A stretch of DNA of 64,000 bases from Bradyrhizobium sp. CCGB01 (GTDB lineage: Bacteria > Pseudomonadota > Alphaproteobacteria > Rhizobiales > Xanthobacteraceae). Both the position numbers and the translations under genes were made by a program. This document shows positions 18,686 through 26,872 of the stretch, piece after piece. The stretch's first letter is position 1; the number at the start of each line of letters is the position of its first letter. Location: the NCBI RefSeq assembly GCF_024199795.1, contig NZ_JANADK010000001.1:7812001-7876000 (forward strand), read 5' to 3'. The notes beneath the pieces were generated by a model, which worked only from the letters and a program-made list of their open reading frames with translations, was not told where the DNA came from and did no database searches.

Positions 18686-19264
18686 TTATCCTTCCGATCC
18701 GTCGTAGGCGCCGGGGCGTTCGAGGACCGAGTAGCCTTGCCGCCAGTTCTGCACCGCGACCTGCACCGAGCGTGCGAACATCAGCACGAAGCCGAGCAGC
18801 ACGGCGTAATAGACGTAGTCCTTGGGAAGATTGATCGTGGTCATGGACTCATCGCCGATGATCTGGATGTAGACCCAGACCAGCTTGATGGCGTAGCCGA
18901 AGAAGGCGATCCGGATCAGGTCGATCGCCGTCGACAGCGCGCGCCCCACGGGTTGCGGCAGATAGCGGTAGATGAGGTCGACCTGGATATGCCGCGACAG
19001 CCGTACGCACATCGATGAGCCGATGAAGACCACGCCGATCAGGCAGTAGGTCGCGATCTCCTCGGTCCAGGCATAGCTGTCGTTGAGCACGTAGCGGGTG
19101 AAGAACTGGAGGAAGACGGCGAGCGCCATCACCCAGAAGATCGCCAGCGCCACCCAGTCCTCGAAAGCGTAGACGCCGAGATCGACCTTCGGCGTCGCCT
19201 CCTCCTCGAAGGTATGGGCGATTTCATCCCCGGTGATCTGCCGGTGCACTTCGGCGGTGGACAT
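18686..19264 (-). CDS. dctQ: TRAP transporter small permease DctQ
   Basis: The 192-aa protein has a soluble N-terminal tail of about 30 residues and four predicted membrane helices, with the AWTEEIATYCLIGVVFIGSS segment typical of DctQ proteins. It would associate with DctM to form the membrane complex. It lies between dctP (separated by a 114-bp spacer carrying a repeat) and dctM (4-bp gap). Confidence 0.93.
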   Translation of the reverse strand: MSTAEVHRQITGDEIAHTFEEEATPKVDLGVYAFEDWVALAIFWVMALAVFLQFFTRYVLNDSYAWTEEIATYCLIGVVFIGSSMCVRLSRHIQVDLIYRYLPQPVGRALSTAIDLIRIAFFGYAIKLVWVYIQIIGDESMTTINLPKDYVYYAVLLGFVLMFARSVQVAVQNWRQGYSVLERPGAYDGSEG

Positions 19265-19286
19265 GGGTTACTCCTCAAACTGGCTC

Positions 19287-19371
19287 CGTCGTTCCGGGAT
19301 GGTGCCTTAGCACCAGACCCGGAACCTCGAGATCCCGGGCTCGGTCCTACGGACCGCCCCGGGATGACGAC
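19287..19371. repeat. Double-hairpin intergenic repeat between dctP and dctQ
   Basis: This unit folds into two tandem hairpins: TTCCGGG/CCCGGAA enclosing GGTGC-ctta-GCACC (19292-19324), and ATCCCGGG/CCCGGGAT enclosing GGTCC-tac-GGACC (about 19331-19365). Its outer ends CGTCGTTCC and GGGATGACG are also related. This is a dispersed palindromic repeat type of Bradyrhizobium. Placed between the binding-protein and permease cistrons, it could protect the dctP mRNA or attenuate downstream expression. Confidence 0.75.
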
Positions 19372-19378
19372 TACGTCG

Positions 19379-20356
19379 TCACTTCACTGCCTGGATGCGT
19401 TCCCAGTCGGCCTTGCGATAGCCGAACGTCTCGAACGCGACGTTCTTCAGCACGGTGTCGCGGAACTCGTTCTTGTCGACCTCGGTCACGGTCAGGCCCT
19501 TCTCCTTGAAGAAGGACACCAGCTTGGCTTCGTTCTGCTTGATCTCGCCGGTCGCCTTGGCAGCGGCCTCCTGTGCGACGTCGGTGAAGATCTTCTTGTC
19601 CTCGTCGCTGAGCTTCTTCCAGAGCGCGCCCGCCACCACGGTGTTGAGATGGTCGACGATATGACCGGTCAGCACGATGTGCTTCTGCACCTCGTAGAAC
19701 TTCTTGGCTTCGATCGTCGTCAGCGGATTCTCCTGCGCCTCGACGGTGCCGTTCTGGAGCGCGAGATAGACTTCGGCGAACGCGATCGGCGCGGTGTTGG
19801 CGCCGCAGGCACGCGGCATCGCAAGGTAAGCCGGAACGTCGGGCACGCGCATCTTCAGACCCTTGAGGTCGGCGCAGGTCTTGATCGGCTTGTTCGACGA
19901 GGTCTGGCGCACGCCGTAATAGGTCACCGCGACGATGTGGTGGCCGCTCTTGTCCTCATAGCCCTTGGCGAGTTCCTTGAAGATATCGCTCTTGGTGTAG
20001 GCGAGGAGATGATCGGCATCGCGGAACGTATAGGGATAATAGGTCACGCCGATCGGCGGAAAGCTCTTGGCCGCGAAGCTCGAGCCGGAGATGATGATGT
20101 CGACAGAGCCGAGCGAAAGGCCCTGGTTGATGTCGGCCTCCTTGCCGAGCTGCGAGGCCGGATAGACGTCGACCGAATAGCGCCCGTTGGTGCGCTTGCC
20201 GATCTCCTGCGCGGCCCAGACCGACGCGGTGTGGAACGGCTCCGACGTCTCGTAGACATGGGCCCATTTGAGCTTGGTCTGCGCCATGCCGGGATTGGTC
20301 GCCGCGAACATTGCCGCGACCGACGTCGCGAGCACCATCGTCATCTTCTTCAACAC
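19379..20356 (-). CDS. dctP: TRAP transporter substrate-binding protein DctP
   Basis: I chose the GTG at 20356, 8 nt after GGAGG, giving 325 aa; an upstream GTG (20371) and a downstream ATG are also in frame. A signal peptide ends near NPGMAQ. The mature protein starts TKLKWAHVYETSEPFH and contains LKMRVPDVPAYLAMPRACGA, whose arginine is in the position of the TRAP carboxylate-binding Arg, then FAEVYLALQNGTVEAQENP. This is a DctP-family periplasmic receptor for an organic or sugar acid. Gene context (uxuA, uxuB) points to a hexonate or hexuronate. Confidence 0.95.
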   Translation of the reverse strand: MLKKMTMVLATSVAAMFAATNPGMAQTKLKWAHVYETSEPFHTASVWAAQEIGKRTNGRYSVDVYPASQLGKEADINQGLSLGSVDIIISGSSFAAKSFPPIGVTYYPYTFRDADHLLAYTKSDIFKELAKGYEDKSGHHIVAVTYYGVRQTSSNKPIKTCADLKGLKMRVPDVPAYLAMPRACGANTAPIAFAEVYLALQNGTVEAQENPLTTIEAKKFYEVQKHIVLTGHIVDHLNTVVAGALWKKLSDEDKKIFTDVAQEAAAKATGEIKQNEAKLVSFFKEKGLTVTEVDKNEFRDTVLKNVAFETFGYRKADWERIQAVK

Positions 20357-20427
20357 TGACTTATCCTCCACTGACTAAAGTCTGCTTCTTGTTCACCCGT
20401 CCCGAAGTGGATACGGGCCGCTCAATC

Positions 20428-21240
20428 TCATCGCCGCCGTGCGCCGCTGCTCGCAGCCCGCTTCTTCGGTGCAGGTTTCGGTTTTGACGGCTTGGCCGGC
20501 GATCGCTCCGTGCGGCTGCGCCCGGAAGACGATCCCGCCGCGTTCTCGGCACCGAAGTTCTGTGCAAAGCGCTCCTGGGAACGCGCCAGATGAGTGCGCA
20601 TGGCCTCGCGCGCGGCGTCCGGATCGCGCGCCGCAATCGCATCACGCACGGCGCGATGCTCGTCGAGCGCCGTGCGCCAGGTGCCCGGGCTCTCGAAATA
20701 ATGCGCAAGCTGCGCGAAATAGGGATTGAGACGCTGGTCGAACAGCTCACCGACCACGCGCACCAGAACGGCATTGCCGAGACTTCCGGCGATCGCGACA
20801 TGGAAGGCGCGGTCGTGCACCATCGAGGCTTCGCCGGGATGCTCGACATTCTCCATCGCGACAAGGGAGGCATCGATGCGCGCGACGTCGTCCTTCGTCG
20901 CCACACGCGCGGCCTGCTCGGCGATGGCGCTTTCGAGGAATTCGCGGGCGCGCAGCAGCTCGAACGGACCTTCGATGCCGGAGGCCGGAAGCGCGGGCGC
21001 GGCATCCGCGGGCTCGGTCACGTAGATGCCGGAACCGACCCGGATGCGGACGCGACCCTCCACCTCGAGCGCAATCAGGGCTTCGCGCACCGTCGGGCGC
21101 GAGATCTTGAGCTGCTCGGCGAGCTCACGCTCGGTCGGCAAGCGGCTGCCGACCGCGTACTCGCCGCTGTCGATCAGGCTTCGCAATTGATCGGCGACCT
21201 GGCGATAAAGCCGTCTCGCCTCCACAGCTTCCAGCGGCAC
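20428..21240 (-). CDS. GntR family regulator, FadR/UxuR subfamily
   Basis: The GTG at 21240, behind GGGGAGGA, gives 270 aa; the longer frame to 21330 would run through the operator. The N-terminal winged helix (LYRQVADQLRSLIDSG, then LPTERELAEQLKISRPTVRE) is followed by a helical FCD ligand domain (about residues 90-230, with DRAFHVAIA as a metal-binding block). A Lys/Arg/Pro/Ala-rich tail of about 35 residues ends the protein and is unusual. It probably represses the divergent uxuB and the dctPQM-uxuA operon, in which it is the first gene, in response to a sugar acid. Confidence 0.9.
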   Translation of the reverse strand: MPLEAVEARRLYRQVADQLRSLIDSGEYAVGSRLPTERELAEQLKISRPTVREALIALEVEGRVRIRVGSGIYVTEPADAAPALPASGIEGPFELLRAREFLESAIAEQAARVATKDDVARIDASLVAMENVEHPGEASMVHDRAFHVAIAGSLGNAVLVRVVGELFDQRLNPYFAQLAHYFESPGTWRTALDEHRAVRDAIAARDPDAAREAMRTHLARSQERFAQNFGAENAAGSSSGRSRTERSPAKPSKPKPAPKKRAASSGARRR

Positions 21241-21302
21241 GCTGGTCCTCCCCGAAAGGGTCTCGCAGGGGAGGCACCCCCGGCGGCCCGCCAATTTTGG
21301 AA

Positions 21303-21319
21303 AATTGGTCTTACCAATT
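21303..21319. promoter_or_regulatory. UxuR/FadR-type operator
   Basis: AATTGGTCTTACCAATT is a perfect 7-3-7 palindrome (21303-21309 and 21313-21319). The TTGGT-N3-ACCAA core matches the known operator style of GntR/FadR-subfamily regulators, closely resembling the E. coli UxuR site. It lies 63 bp before the regulator start and 63 bp before uxuB, so one site could control both divergent units. Confidence 0.75.
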
Positions 21320-21382
21320 GACCGAAGCATTGACCGAGGACAGGCGCCATGTCAAGCAGCAGCAAAGCAAGGGGAGACGTCC

Positions 21383-22852
21383 ATGCGCCTTGGCCGCGCC
21401 AATCTCGACCGGTTGCCGCCGGCTATCCGTCGCCCGGCCTATGACCGGTCGCGCGTTACGCCCGGTATCGTGCATCTCGGCCTCGGCGCGTTTCATCGCG
21501 CCCATCAGGCGGTCGTCATCGACGACTGCCTCGCCACCGGCGCCGCGTCATGGGGCATCGTCGGCGCGAGCCTGCGCAGCCCGGATACGCGCAACGCCCT
21601 CTCTCCACAGGATCATCTCTATACGGTCGCCGTACGTGCCGCGGAAGGCACCGAGCACCGCGTGATCGGCGCGCTGCTCGACAGCGTCGTCGCGCGCGAG
21701 AATCCGGCAGCGCTGGTCGAGCGGATGGCCGATCCGTCCATCCGCATCGTCTCGCTGACGGTCACCGAGAAGGGCTATTGCCACACGCCGCAGACCGGCG
21801 ACCTCGACGAGCGGCATGCCGATGTCGTGCACGATCTCAACAATCTCGACGCGCCGCGCTCGGCGCCGGGCTTCATCGTGGCCGCGCTGGCGCGCCGGCG
21901 CGCACAGGGACTTCCGCCCTTCACCGTGCTGTGCTGCGACAACCTCGCCGCCAACGGCCACACGGTGCAGCGGATCGTGGCGCAGTTCGCTGCGCTTCGG
22001 TCCAGGGATCTCGGCAAGTGGATTGCCGAGACGGCCGCCTTCCCCTCGACCATGGTCGACCGCATCGTGCCGGAGACGACGGACGCGGACCGCGATGCGG
22101 TCTCGACCGCTCTCGGCCTGCGCGACGCCTGGCCGGTCATGACCGAACCCTTCACGCAATGGGTGGTCGAGGACCGGTTTACGGCAGGCCGGCCCGATCT
22201 CGCCGCCGCGGGCGTCGAGCTCGTCACCGACGTCAAGCCGTTCGAGCTGATGAAGCTGCGGCTGCTCAACGCCAGCCATTCCGCGCTGGCCTATCTCGGC
22301 TATCTCTCAGGCTACGAGACCATCGCCGGCACCATGCAGGATCCGCATTTCGCCCGTCTCGCCGCGCAGGTGATGGAAGAGGCCGCGGTGACGCTGACGA
22401 TGCCTGCTGGCACTGATCTTTCCGCCTACCGTGCTTCGCTGCTCAAGCGCTTCGCCAATCCGGCGTTGCATCACCGCACCTGGCAGATCGCGATGGACGG
22501 GTCGCAAAAGCTGCCGCAGCGCCTGCTCGGCGCGATGCAGGATCGCCTCGCCAAGAACCTGCCGATCGCGACGCATGCGCTCGCCGTGGCCGGCTGGATG
22601 CGCTACGTCACCGCGCTCGACGAGCAGGGCCGCGCGATCGACGTGCGCGATCCGCTCGCCGCCGAGTTCGCCGCGCTGGCGCGCGAGGCCGGTCCCGTCG
22701 CCGAGAAGCTCGCGCCCAAATTGCTTGGCGTGGAAAAAGTGTTCGGTCCATTCGGCGCCGATCCGCGCCTGCGCGAGGCCGTGACCTCCGCACTCGGCCG
22801 TCTTTATAAGGACGGCGCGCGGCGGGCCGTGGAGACGCACGTCTCGGCGTGA
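21383..22852 (+). CDS. uxuB: D-mannonate oxidoreductase / fructuronate reductase (mannitol dehydrogenase family)
   Basis: Starts at ATG 21383 behind GGGGAGAC; 489 aa, the normal length for the polyol long-chain dehydrogenase family. The N-terminal IVHLGLGAFHRAHQAV binds NAD(H). The catalytic K-x4-N-x2-H signature is seen in ELMKLRLLNASHSALAYLG. Members reduce D-fructuronate to D-mannonate or oxidise mannitol. Next to uxuA and a UxuR-like operator, fructuronate reductase is the better call. It is the only gene of the plus-strand side of this divergent pair. Confidence 0.88.
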   Translation: MRLGRANLDRLPPAIRRPAYDRSRVTPGIVHLGLGAFHRAHQAVVIDDCLATGAASWGIVGASLRSPDTRNALSPQDHLYTVAVRAAEGTEHRVIGALLDSVVARENPAALVERMADPSIRIVSLTVTEKGYCHTPQTGDLDERHADVVHDLNNLDAPRSAPGFIVAALARRRAQGLPPFTVLCCDNLAANGHTVQRIVAQFAALRSRDLGKWIAETAAFPSTMVDRIVPETTDADRDAVSTALGLRDAWPVMTEPFTQWVVEDRFTAGRPDLAAAGVELVTDVKPFELMKLRLLNASHSALAYLGYLSGYETIAGTMQDPHFARLAAQVMEEAAVTLTMPAGTDLSAYRASLLKRFANPALHHRTWQIAMDGSQKLPQRLLGAMQDRLAKNLPIATHALAVAGWMRYVTALDEQGRAIDVRDPLAAEFAALAREAGPVAEKLAPKLLGVEKVFGPFGADPRLREAVTSALGRLYKDGARRAVETHVSA

Positions 22853-22950
22853 TCACAAAGCAGGCAATGCTGCACTGCGGTCAAAGTCGAACGCAAAATC
22901 GATCGGAAGTCGCGCTTGATTTTTGCCTGTCATTGGCTCACCCGAGAGCG

Positions 22951-23358
22951 ATGGCAAAGGACAACAAGGTCATCGCCGCGAACGCGGCCTTCTACGCCGC
23001 CTTTTCAACGGGCGACTTCAACGAAATGGAGCGGATGTGGGCGGATGACGACGCCATTTCCTGCATCCATCCCGGCTGGCCGGCCATCATCGGCCGCGCC
23101 ACCGTGATCGGCAGCTGGCGCGACATCCTGCAAAATCCGGAGCGGCCACAGATCGCTTGCGCCGAACCGCAGGCCATCGTCGACGGCGACAGCGCCCGCG
23201 TGCTCTGCATCGAGATCGTCGACGGCACCGCTTTGGCCGCAGCCAACCATTTTCGGCGCGTTGGCGACGGCTGGCGCCTGGTGCATCACCAGTCGAGCCC
23301 GATCGCGCAGATTGTCGAGCAGGCTGAAGACGATAGCCCGAGCCACCGGGTCCACTGA
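22951..23358 (+). CDS. NTF2/SnoaL-like protein
   Basis: The start at ATG 22951 gives 135 aa; an upstream in-frame ATG at 22849 overlaps the uxuB stop and lacks family sequence. The protein is a small cone-shaped alpha+beta (NTF2-like) fold: VIAANAAFYAAFSTGDFNEMERMWADDDAISCIHPGWPAIIGRATVIGSW is, in pieces, typical of DUF4440/SnoaL-like proteins in alphaproteobacteria. No catalytic assignment is possible. It is convergent with the HAD gene (24-bp gap). Confidence 0.8.
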   Translation: MAKDNKVIAANAAFYAAFSTGDFNEMERMWADDDAISCIHPGWPAIIGRATVIGSWRDILQNPERPQIACAEPQAIVDGDSARVLCIEIVDGTALAAANHFRRVGDGWRLVHHQSSPIAQIVEQAEDDSPSHRVH

Positions 23359-23382
23359 CCGCGGCGGGCCGGCCGGCGCTTT

Positions 23383-24138
23383 CTACTGTGCATGGGGTTG
23401 TTTTTCAGTTTTTTGTTTTGAGCCCCCGAGTTCCGACAGATCATCCAGCACGAACCGTGCATCGCTGAAATCATCGTCCCGGAAGAACATGCTGCGCGTG
23501 ATGAGCACCGGAATGTTCGCCCGCGAGGCCGCGATCAGGCCATTGGCGGAATCCTCGATCGCGACGCAGTCTGAAGCCTCCAGCTTCAGCCGCGCCAGGG
23601 TTTCGAGATAGACATCCGGCGCGGGTTTCTTGTGCCGGACGTCGTCGCCGGCGACGACCGCATCGAAATCCGCGGCCCAGCGGCTCCCCAGCGCTTGCGA
23701 TAGCAGCGCATCGATATTGCCGTGCGAGGTGGTGGTCGCGATCGCAAGCCGCTGGCCGCGCGCCTTGGCCGCAGCGAGCAGATCCGCCACGCCCGGCCGC
23801 AGCGGACAGCAGCCGGTCTCGATCAACTCGGCGTAATGCAAGGTCTTGACGCGATGGAGCTCTGCGATGCTCGCATCCGACAATGGCGAGGCGATCCACA
23901 GCCTTTCATGATAGGCGCGGACGCGCTCCTTGCCACCCGTCACCCGCAGCAGATTCTTGTAGACGGCGCGGTCCCAATGCCAGTCGAGACCGTGGCGGGC
24001 GAAAGCGTGGTTGAAGGCCCGCCGATGCAGTTCCTCGGTTTCGGCCAGCGTACCGTCGACATCGAAGATCAACGCGGCGGCACGCTGGATCAGTTCGACA
24101 GCATCGCCGGGCGCTAAAGCTGGCGCTTCTGCCTGCAT
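23383..24138 (-). CDS. HAD hydrolase, CbbY/beta-phosphoglucomutase-like
   Basis: Starts at ATG 24138 with AGGAGGGG upstream; 251 aa. Motif I is ALIFDVDGTLAETEELHRRAF, in which the D-x-D-G-T-L pattern carries the nucleophile Asp and acid/base Asp. A helical cap with an ERVRAYHERLW segment follows, then motif II (ATTTSHGN), motif III lysine (HKKPAPDVYLE) and motif IV (AIEDSANGL). It is a sugar-phosphate phosphatase or phosphoglycolate-type enzyme of the CbbY group. It is not near Calvin-cycle genes, so the substrate stays open. It is divergent from the epimerase gene. Confidence 0.88.
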   Translation of the reverse strand: MQAEAPALAPGDAVELIQRAAALIFDVDGTLAETEELHRRAFNHAFARHGLDWHWDRAVYKNLLRVTGGKERVRAYHERLWIASPLSDASIAELHRVKTLHYAELIETGCCPLRPGVADLLAAAKARGQRLAIATTTSHGNIDALLSQALGSRWAADFDAVVAGDDVRHKKPAPDVYLETLARLKLEASDCVAIEDSANGLIAASRANIPVLITRSMFFRDDDFSDARFVLDDLSELGGSKQKTEKQPHAQ

Positions 24139-24294
24139 GAAGGATGCCCCTCCTGACGCTCCTGTCATAGGCGAGCATCGCCTGCATTGGTGGGCGAGTA
24201 AAATTGCAATATCTTTTGCCGGACCCAAAAATCTCTTATGAGCAAAGGGCGCGCAGCTAGCGCGACCGGGAACTCCGACCAGCACGGCAGGCGC

Positions 24295-25143
24295 ATGCGG
24301 CTCTTCATCCTTGGCCTCGGCTACAGTGCCCGGCACTTCGTCCGCCAATTCGGCGGCAGCTTCTCGCATATCGCCGGCACCGTGCGCGATCCCGGAACGC
24401 GGGATGACCTTGCCGGCATCGAACTCCATGCCTTTTCCGGAAGCAGTCCAGCACGCGAGACGGTCGAACGTATCGGCGAGGCCGATGTCCTTCTCATCTC
24501 GATCCCGCCTGGCAGCACCGGCGACCCTGCCATCGCGGCCTTCGGCGACATGCTGGCGACGGGCCGCCGCAAGGTGGTCTATCTCTCCACCATCGGCGTG
24601 TACGGCGATCACGCGGGCGGATGGGTCGACGAGAGCACGCCACCGCAGGCCACACTCGACCGCACGCGTATGCGGGTCGTCGCCGAGCAGGCCTGGACCG
24701 ACACGACGCGCGGCGATGCCGCGATCCTGCGGCTTGCCGGCATCTACGGCCCCGGGCGCAACGCGCTGGTGACGCTGCGGGCGGGGACCGGCCGGCGCAT
24801 CATCAAGCCCGGGCAGGTCTTCAACCGCATCCATGTCGACGATATCGCAAGCGCGATCATGGCCGCGGTGAAACACCGTGGCGGCGGCACCTGGAACGTC
24901 TGTGACGACGAGCCGACGCCGCCGCAGGACGTGATCGCCTATGCCGCGAAACTGATGGGTGTTGTACCGCCGGCCGAAGAGCCGTTCGAGACTGCGGAGA
25001 TGTCGGCGATGGCGCGCAGCTTCTACGCCAGCAGCGCCCGCGTCGCCAACGCGAAACTGAAGCGCGAGCTCGGTGTCACGCTTGCCCATCCGACCTACCG
25101 GCACGGCCTGGACGCGCTGTGGCGGGCCGGCGAAGGACGATAG
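24295..25143 (+). CDS. NAD(P)-dependent epimerase/dehydrogenase family protein
   Basis: I place the start at ATG 24295 (282 aa), because MRLFILGLGYSARHFVRQFG is the natural N-terminus of an extended short-chain dehydrogenase; an in-frame ATG at 24238 adds 19 residues without an evident ribosome site. The nucleotide motif G-x-G is at residues 7-9, VVYLSTIGVYGDHAGGW holds the conserved Ser/Thr and Tyr, and RLAGIYGPGRN is the sugar-epimerase-like block. It resembles YeeZ-type SDR proteins with unknown substrate. The stop is followed by the convergent dienelactone hydrolase region. Confidence 0.85.
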   Translation: MRLFILGLGYSARHFVRQFGGSFSHIAGTVRDPGTRDDLAGIELHAFSGSSPARETVERIGEADVLLISIPPGSTGDPAIAAFGDMLATGRRKVVYLSTIGVYGDHAGGWVDESTPPQATLDRTRMRVVAEQAWTDTTRGDAAILRLAGIYGPGRNALVTLRAGTGRRIIKPGQVFNRIHVDDIASAIMAAVKHRGGGTWNVCDDEPTPPQDVIAYAAKLMGVVPPAEEPFETAEMSAMARSFYASSARVANAKLKRELGVTLAHPTYRHGLDALWRAGEGR

Positions 25144-25294
25144 GCGATCCTGACGGCGTCGCGCCGACGGTCGATTGCGGCGGCGCCTGCTCGTTCGCGA
25201 CGATCGGCGACGACATCCGCTTCGGGCAGATGCCGCTCAACGCAGGACATCGTCTATGGCGCGATGACGAAGTGAGACCGCAACTTGATACAAG

Positions 25295-25319
25295 GAGGGC
25301 GGCCATTAAGGCCGCCCTC
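25295..25319 (-). terminator. Hairpin terminator after the dienelactone hydrolase gene
   Basis: GAGGGCGGCC (25295-25304) and GGCCGCCCTC (25310-25319) make a perfect 10-bp stem with a 5-nt loop, beginning 14 bp after the dienelactone hydrolase stop. The T-run is weak on both strands, but position between convergent genes supports a terminator role. Confidence 0.7.
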
Positions 25320-25332
25320 TTGAGATTCGGCG

Positions 25333-26220
25333 TCAGCTCAACACGCCATATTTCTTGAACCAGGCCTGGGCCTGCTTCCAGGCATCTTCCGCCGCATCCT
25401 TGCGGTAGCTGCCGCGGTAGTCGGCATGGAAGCCGTGCGGCGCCTCCGGATAGATCTTGAATTCGGCCGTCTTCTTGTTCTGCTCGAGCGCGGCCTTGAG
25501 CTGCTCGACCTGAGCGACGGGAATGCCGGTATCGGCGCCGCCATAGAGGCCGAGCACCGGCGCCTTCATCTCGGGCGCGAGCTGCATCGGGCTCTTCGGC
25601 CACAGCGGATTGGCGGGATCGACCACCGTGCCGTAGAACGCAACGCCCGCCTTGAGGGTGCCGCCGTGGGCGGCATATTCCCACACGGTGCGCCCGCCCC
25701 GGCAGAAGCCGACGATGCCGAGCTTGGCGGTGTCGCCGCCTTGCGATCCTGCCCATGCCACTGTCGTGTCGAGATCGGACAGCAGCTCCGCGTCCGGTTT
25801 CGAATTGACGATCGGCAGCAGATCCTTGATGTCCGCGACCTTGGTGAGGTCAGTGCCCTTGCGGAAGTAATAATCGGGCGCGACCGCGAACGCGCCAAGC
25901 TTGGCCAGACGCCGCGTCACGTCCTTGATGTATTCGTGCAGGCCGAAAATCTCCATCGCCACGATGATCACCGGCGCCCTGGTGTTGCCGGCCGGACGGG
26001 CGAAATAGGCGGGCATCTCCTCGGAGCCGACCTTGATCCTGGCATCGCCAGCCTGGAGGCCGCTGGTGTCGGTCGCGATCACCTCGGCGCGGACCGGCCC
26101 GGCCGCAAGCGTGTAGCCGGCAGCGACCGCCGCCGTCGCGCTCATGAATCCGCGACGCGAGACCGGCGCGACTTTCGTCAGCCCGACGACGTCGGATGTC
26201 ATGGTGGTTTCGAAGCTCAT
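25333..26220 (-). CDS. Tat-exported dienelactone hydrolase family protein
   Basis: The 295-aa protein has a twin-arginine signal (SRRGFM at residues 21-26, then an Ala-rich hydrophobic stretch ending VRAEV near 45), so it should be folded before export to the periplasm. The hydrolase domain shows Glu90 in AMEIFGLHEYI, nucleophile Cys173 in GIVGFCRGGR, Asp230 in GGADTGIP and His262 in PHGFHADY. These match the Cys-Asp-His triad plus Glu of dienelactone hydrolase. By family it opens lactone or ester rings. It has no chlorocatechol pathway neighbours here. Confidence 0.92.
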   Translation of the reverse strand: MSFETTMTSDVVGLTKVAPVSRRGFMSATAAVAAGYTLAAGPVRAEVIATDTSGLQAGDARIKVGSEEMPAYFARPAGNTRAPVIIVAMEIFGLHEYIKDVTRRLAKLGAFAVAPDYYFRKGTDLTKVADIKDLLPIVNSKPDAELLSDLDTTVAWAGSQGGDTAKLGIVGFCRGGRTVWEYAAHGGTLKAGVAFYGTVVDPANPLWPKSPMQLAPEMKAPVLGLYGGADTGIPVAQVEQLKAALEQNKKTAEFKIYPEAPHGFHADYRGSYRKDAAEDAWKQAQAWFKKYGVLS

Positions 26221-26844
26221 CGGTCTATCCTTCCTGATTCCTGGCCCTGATCGTTCGGGCGGCGCATTCGCCGATAGTTGCCGGCGAAACGCAAATCACC
26301 AGCCTGCGAGCGCGCCGCCCTTCTGGCTTGTCTCTACGATCCAAAGGCCGTTGCCGACCAGCAATGGCGAAGGCCCGCGTTGGAAACACATGAAGCGAAT
26401 TCGGCGCGTAGGCCGAACGTATTTCGGATTTAACCGTCTGGCTGCATTGCAGCGCAACATCCATTAACTGCGAATGGTGGTTCTCTCACCACCGTTTTCG
26501 CTGCCACGAGTTGCAGACGCTCCGGCGGTGCCCGCGATTCGAAACGTCCTGTGGCAACAAATGGGCTCCGCAGTGGCCGTGGCGACACATCATGTTGCTC
26601 ACACGCGGCACGAGACCGGAATCCTGCGGGAAAAACTCGGTCATTTGACTGAAATTTTCCGAAGAGTTGAGCCGTACGATTTACTCGAACTTTCTGTGTG
26701 ACGCTCTAGTTCCACGTTCGAAACCTCCATCTCCAGAACGGAGAAGCGTCTACCAAGCGCGGTTCGTCGTCCTCTTCGAGCGAAGGATCGCTCGACAAGA
26801 TTCATTCTCGCCCTCCCAGATTGCGCGACCAAAGACGCAATTGA
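26221..26844. other. Long non-coding spacer
   Basis: A 620-bp divergent spacer between the dienelactone hydrolase and MarR genes. Short open frames here have no ribosome site and no recognisable sequence. I see a hairpin GGTGGT-tctctc-ACCACC (26476-26493) followed by GTTTTC, possibly a weak terminator, and a TTCGGC/GCCGAA inverted repeat near 26400-26420. No RNA gene was recognised. Confidence 0.4.
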
Positions 26845-26856
26845 ATAAAGCTTTAT
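26845..26856. promoter_or_regulatory. Candidate MarR autoregulatory operator
   Basis: ATAAAGCTTTAT is a perfect 12-bp palindrome 16 bp before the MarR ATG. It is AT-rich in an otherwise GC-rich region and sits where a repressor would block its own transcription or translation start. Inferred from symmetry and position only. Confidence 0.45.
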
Positions 26857-26872
26857 CCGATCCGGACTTGAA

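Noticed and set aside
25119..25358. 79-aa plus-strand frame after the epimerase gene
   Set aside because: It overlaps the end of the epimerase gene and the convergent terminator; no coding signals.
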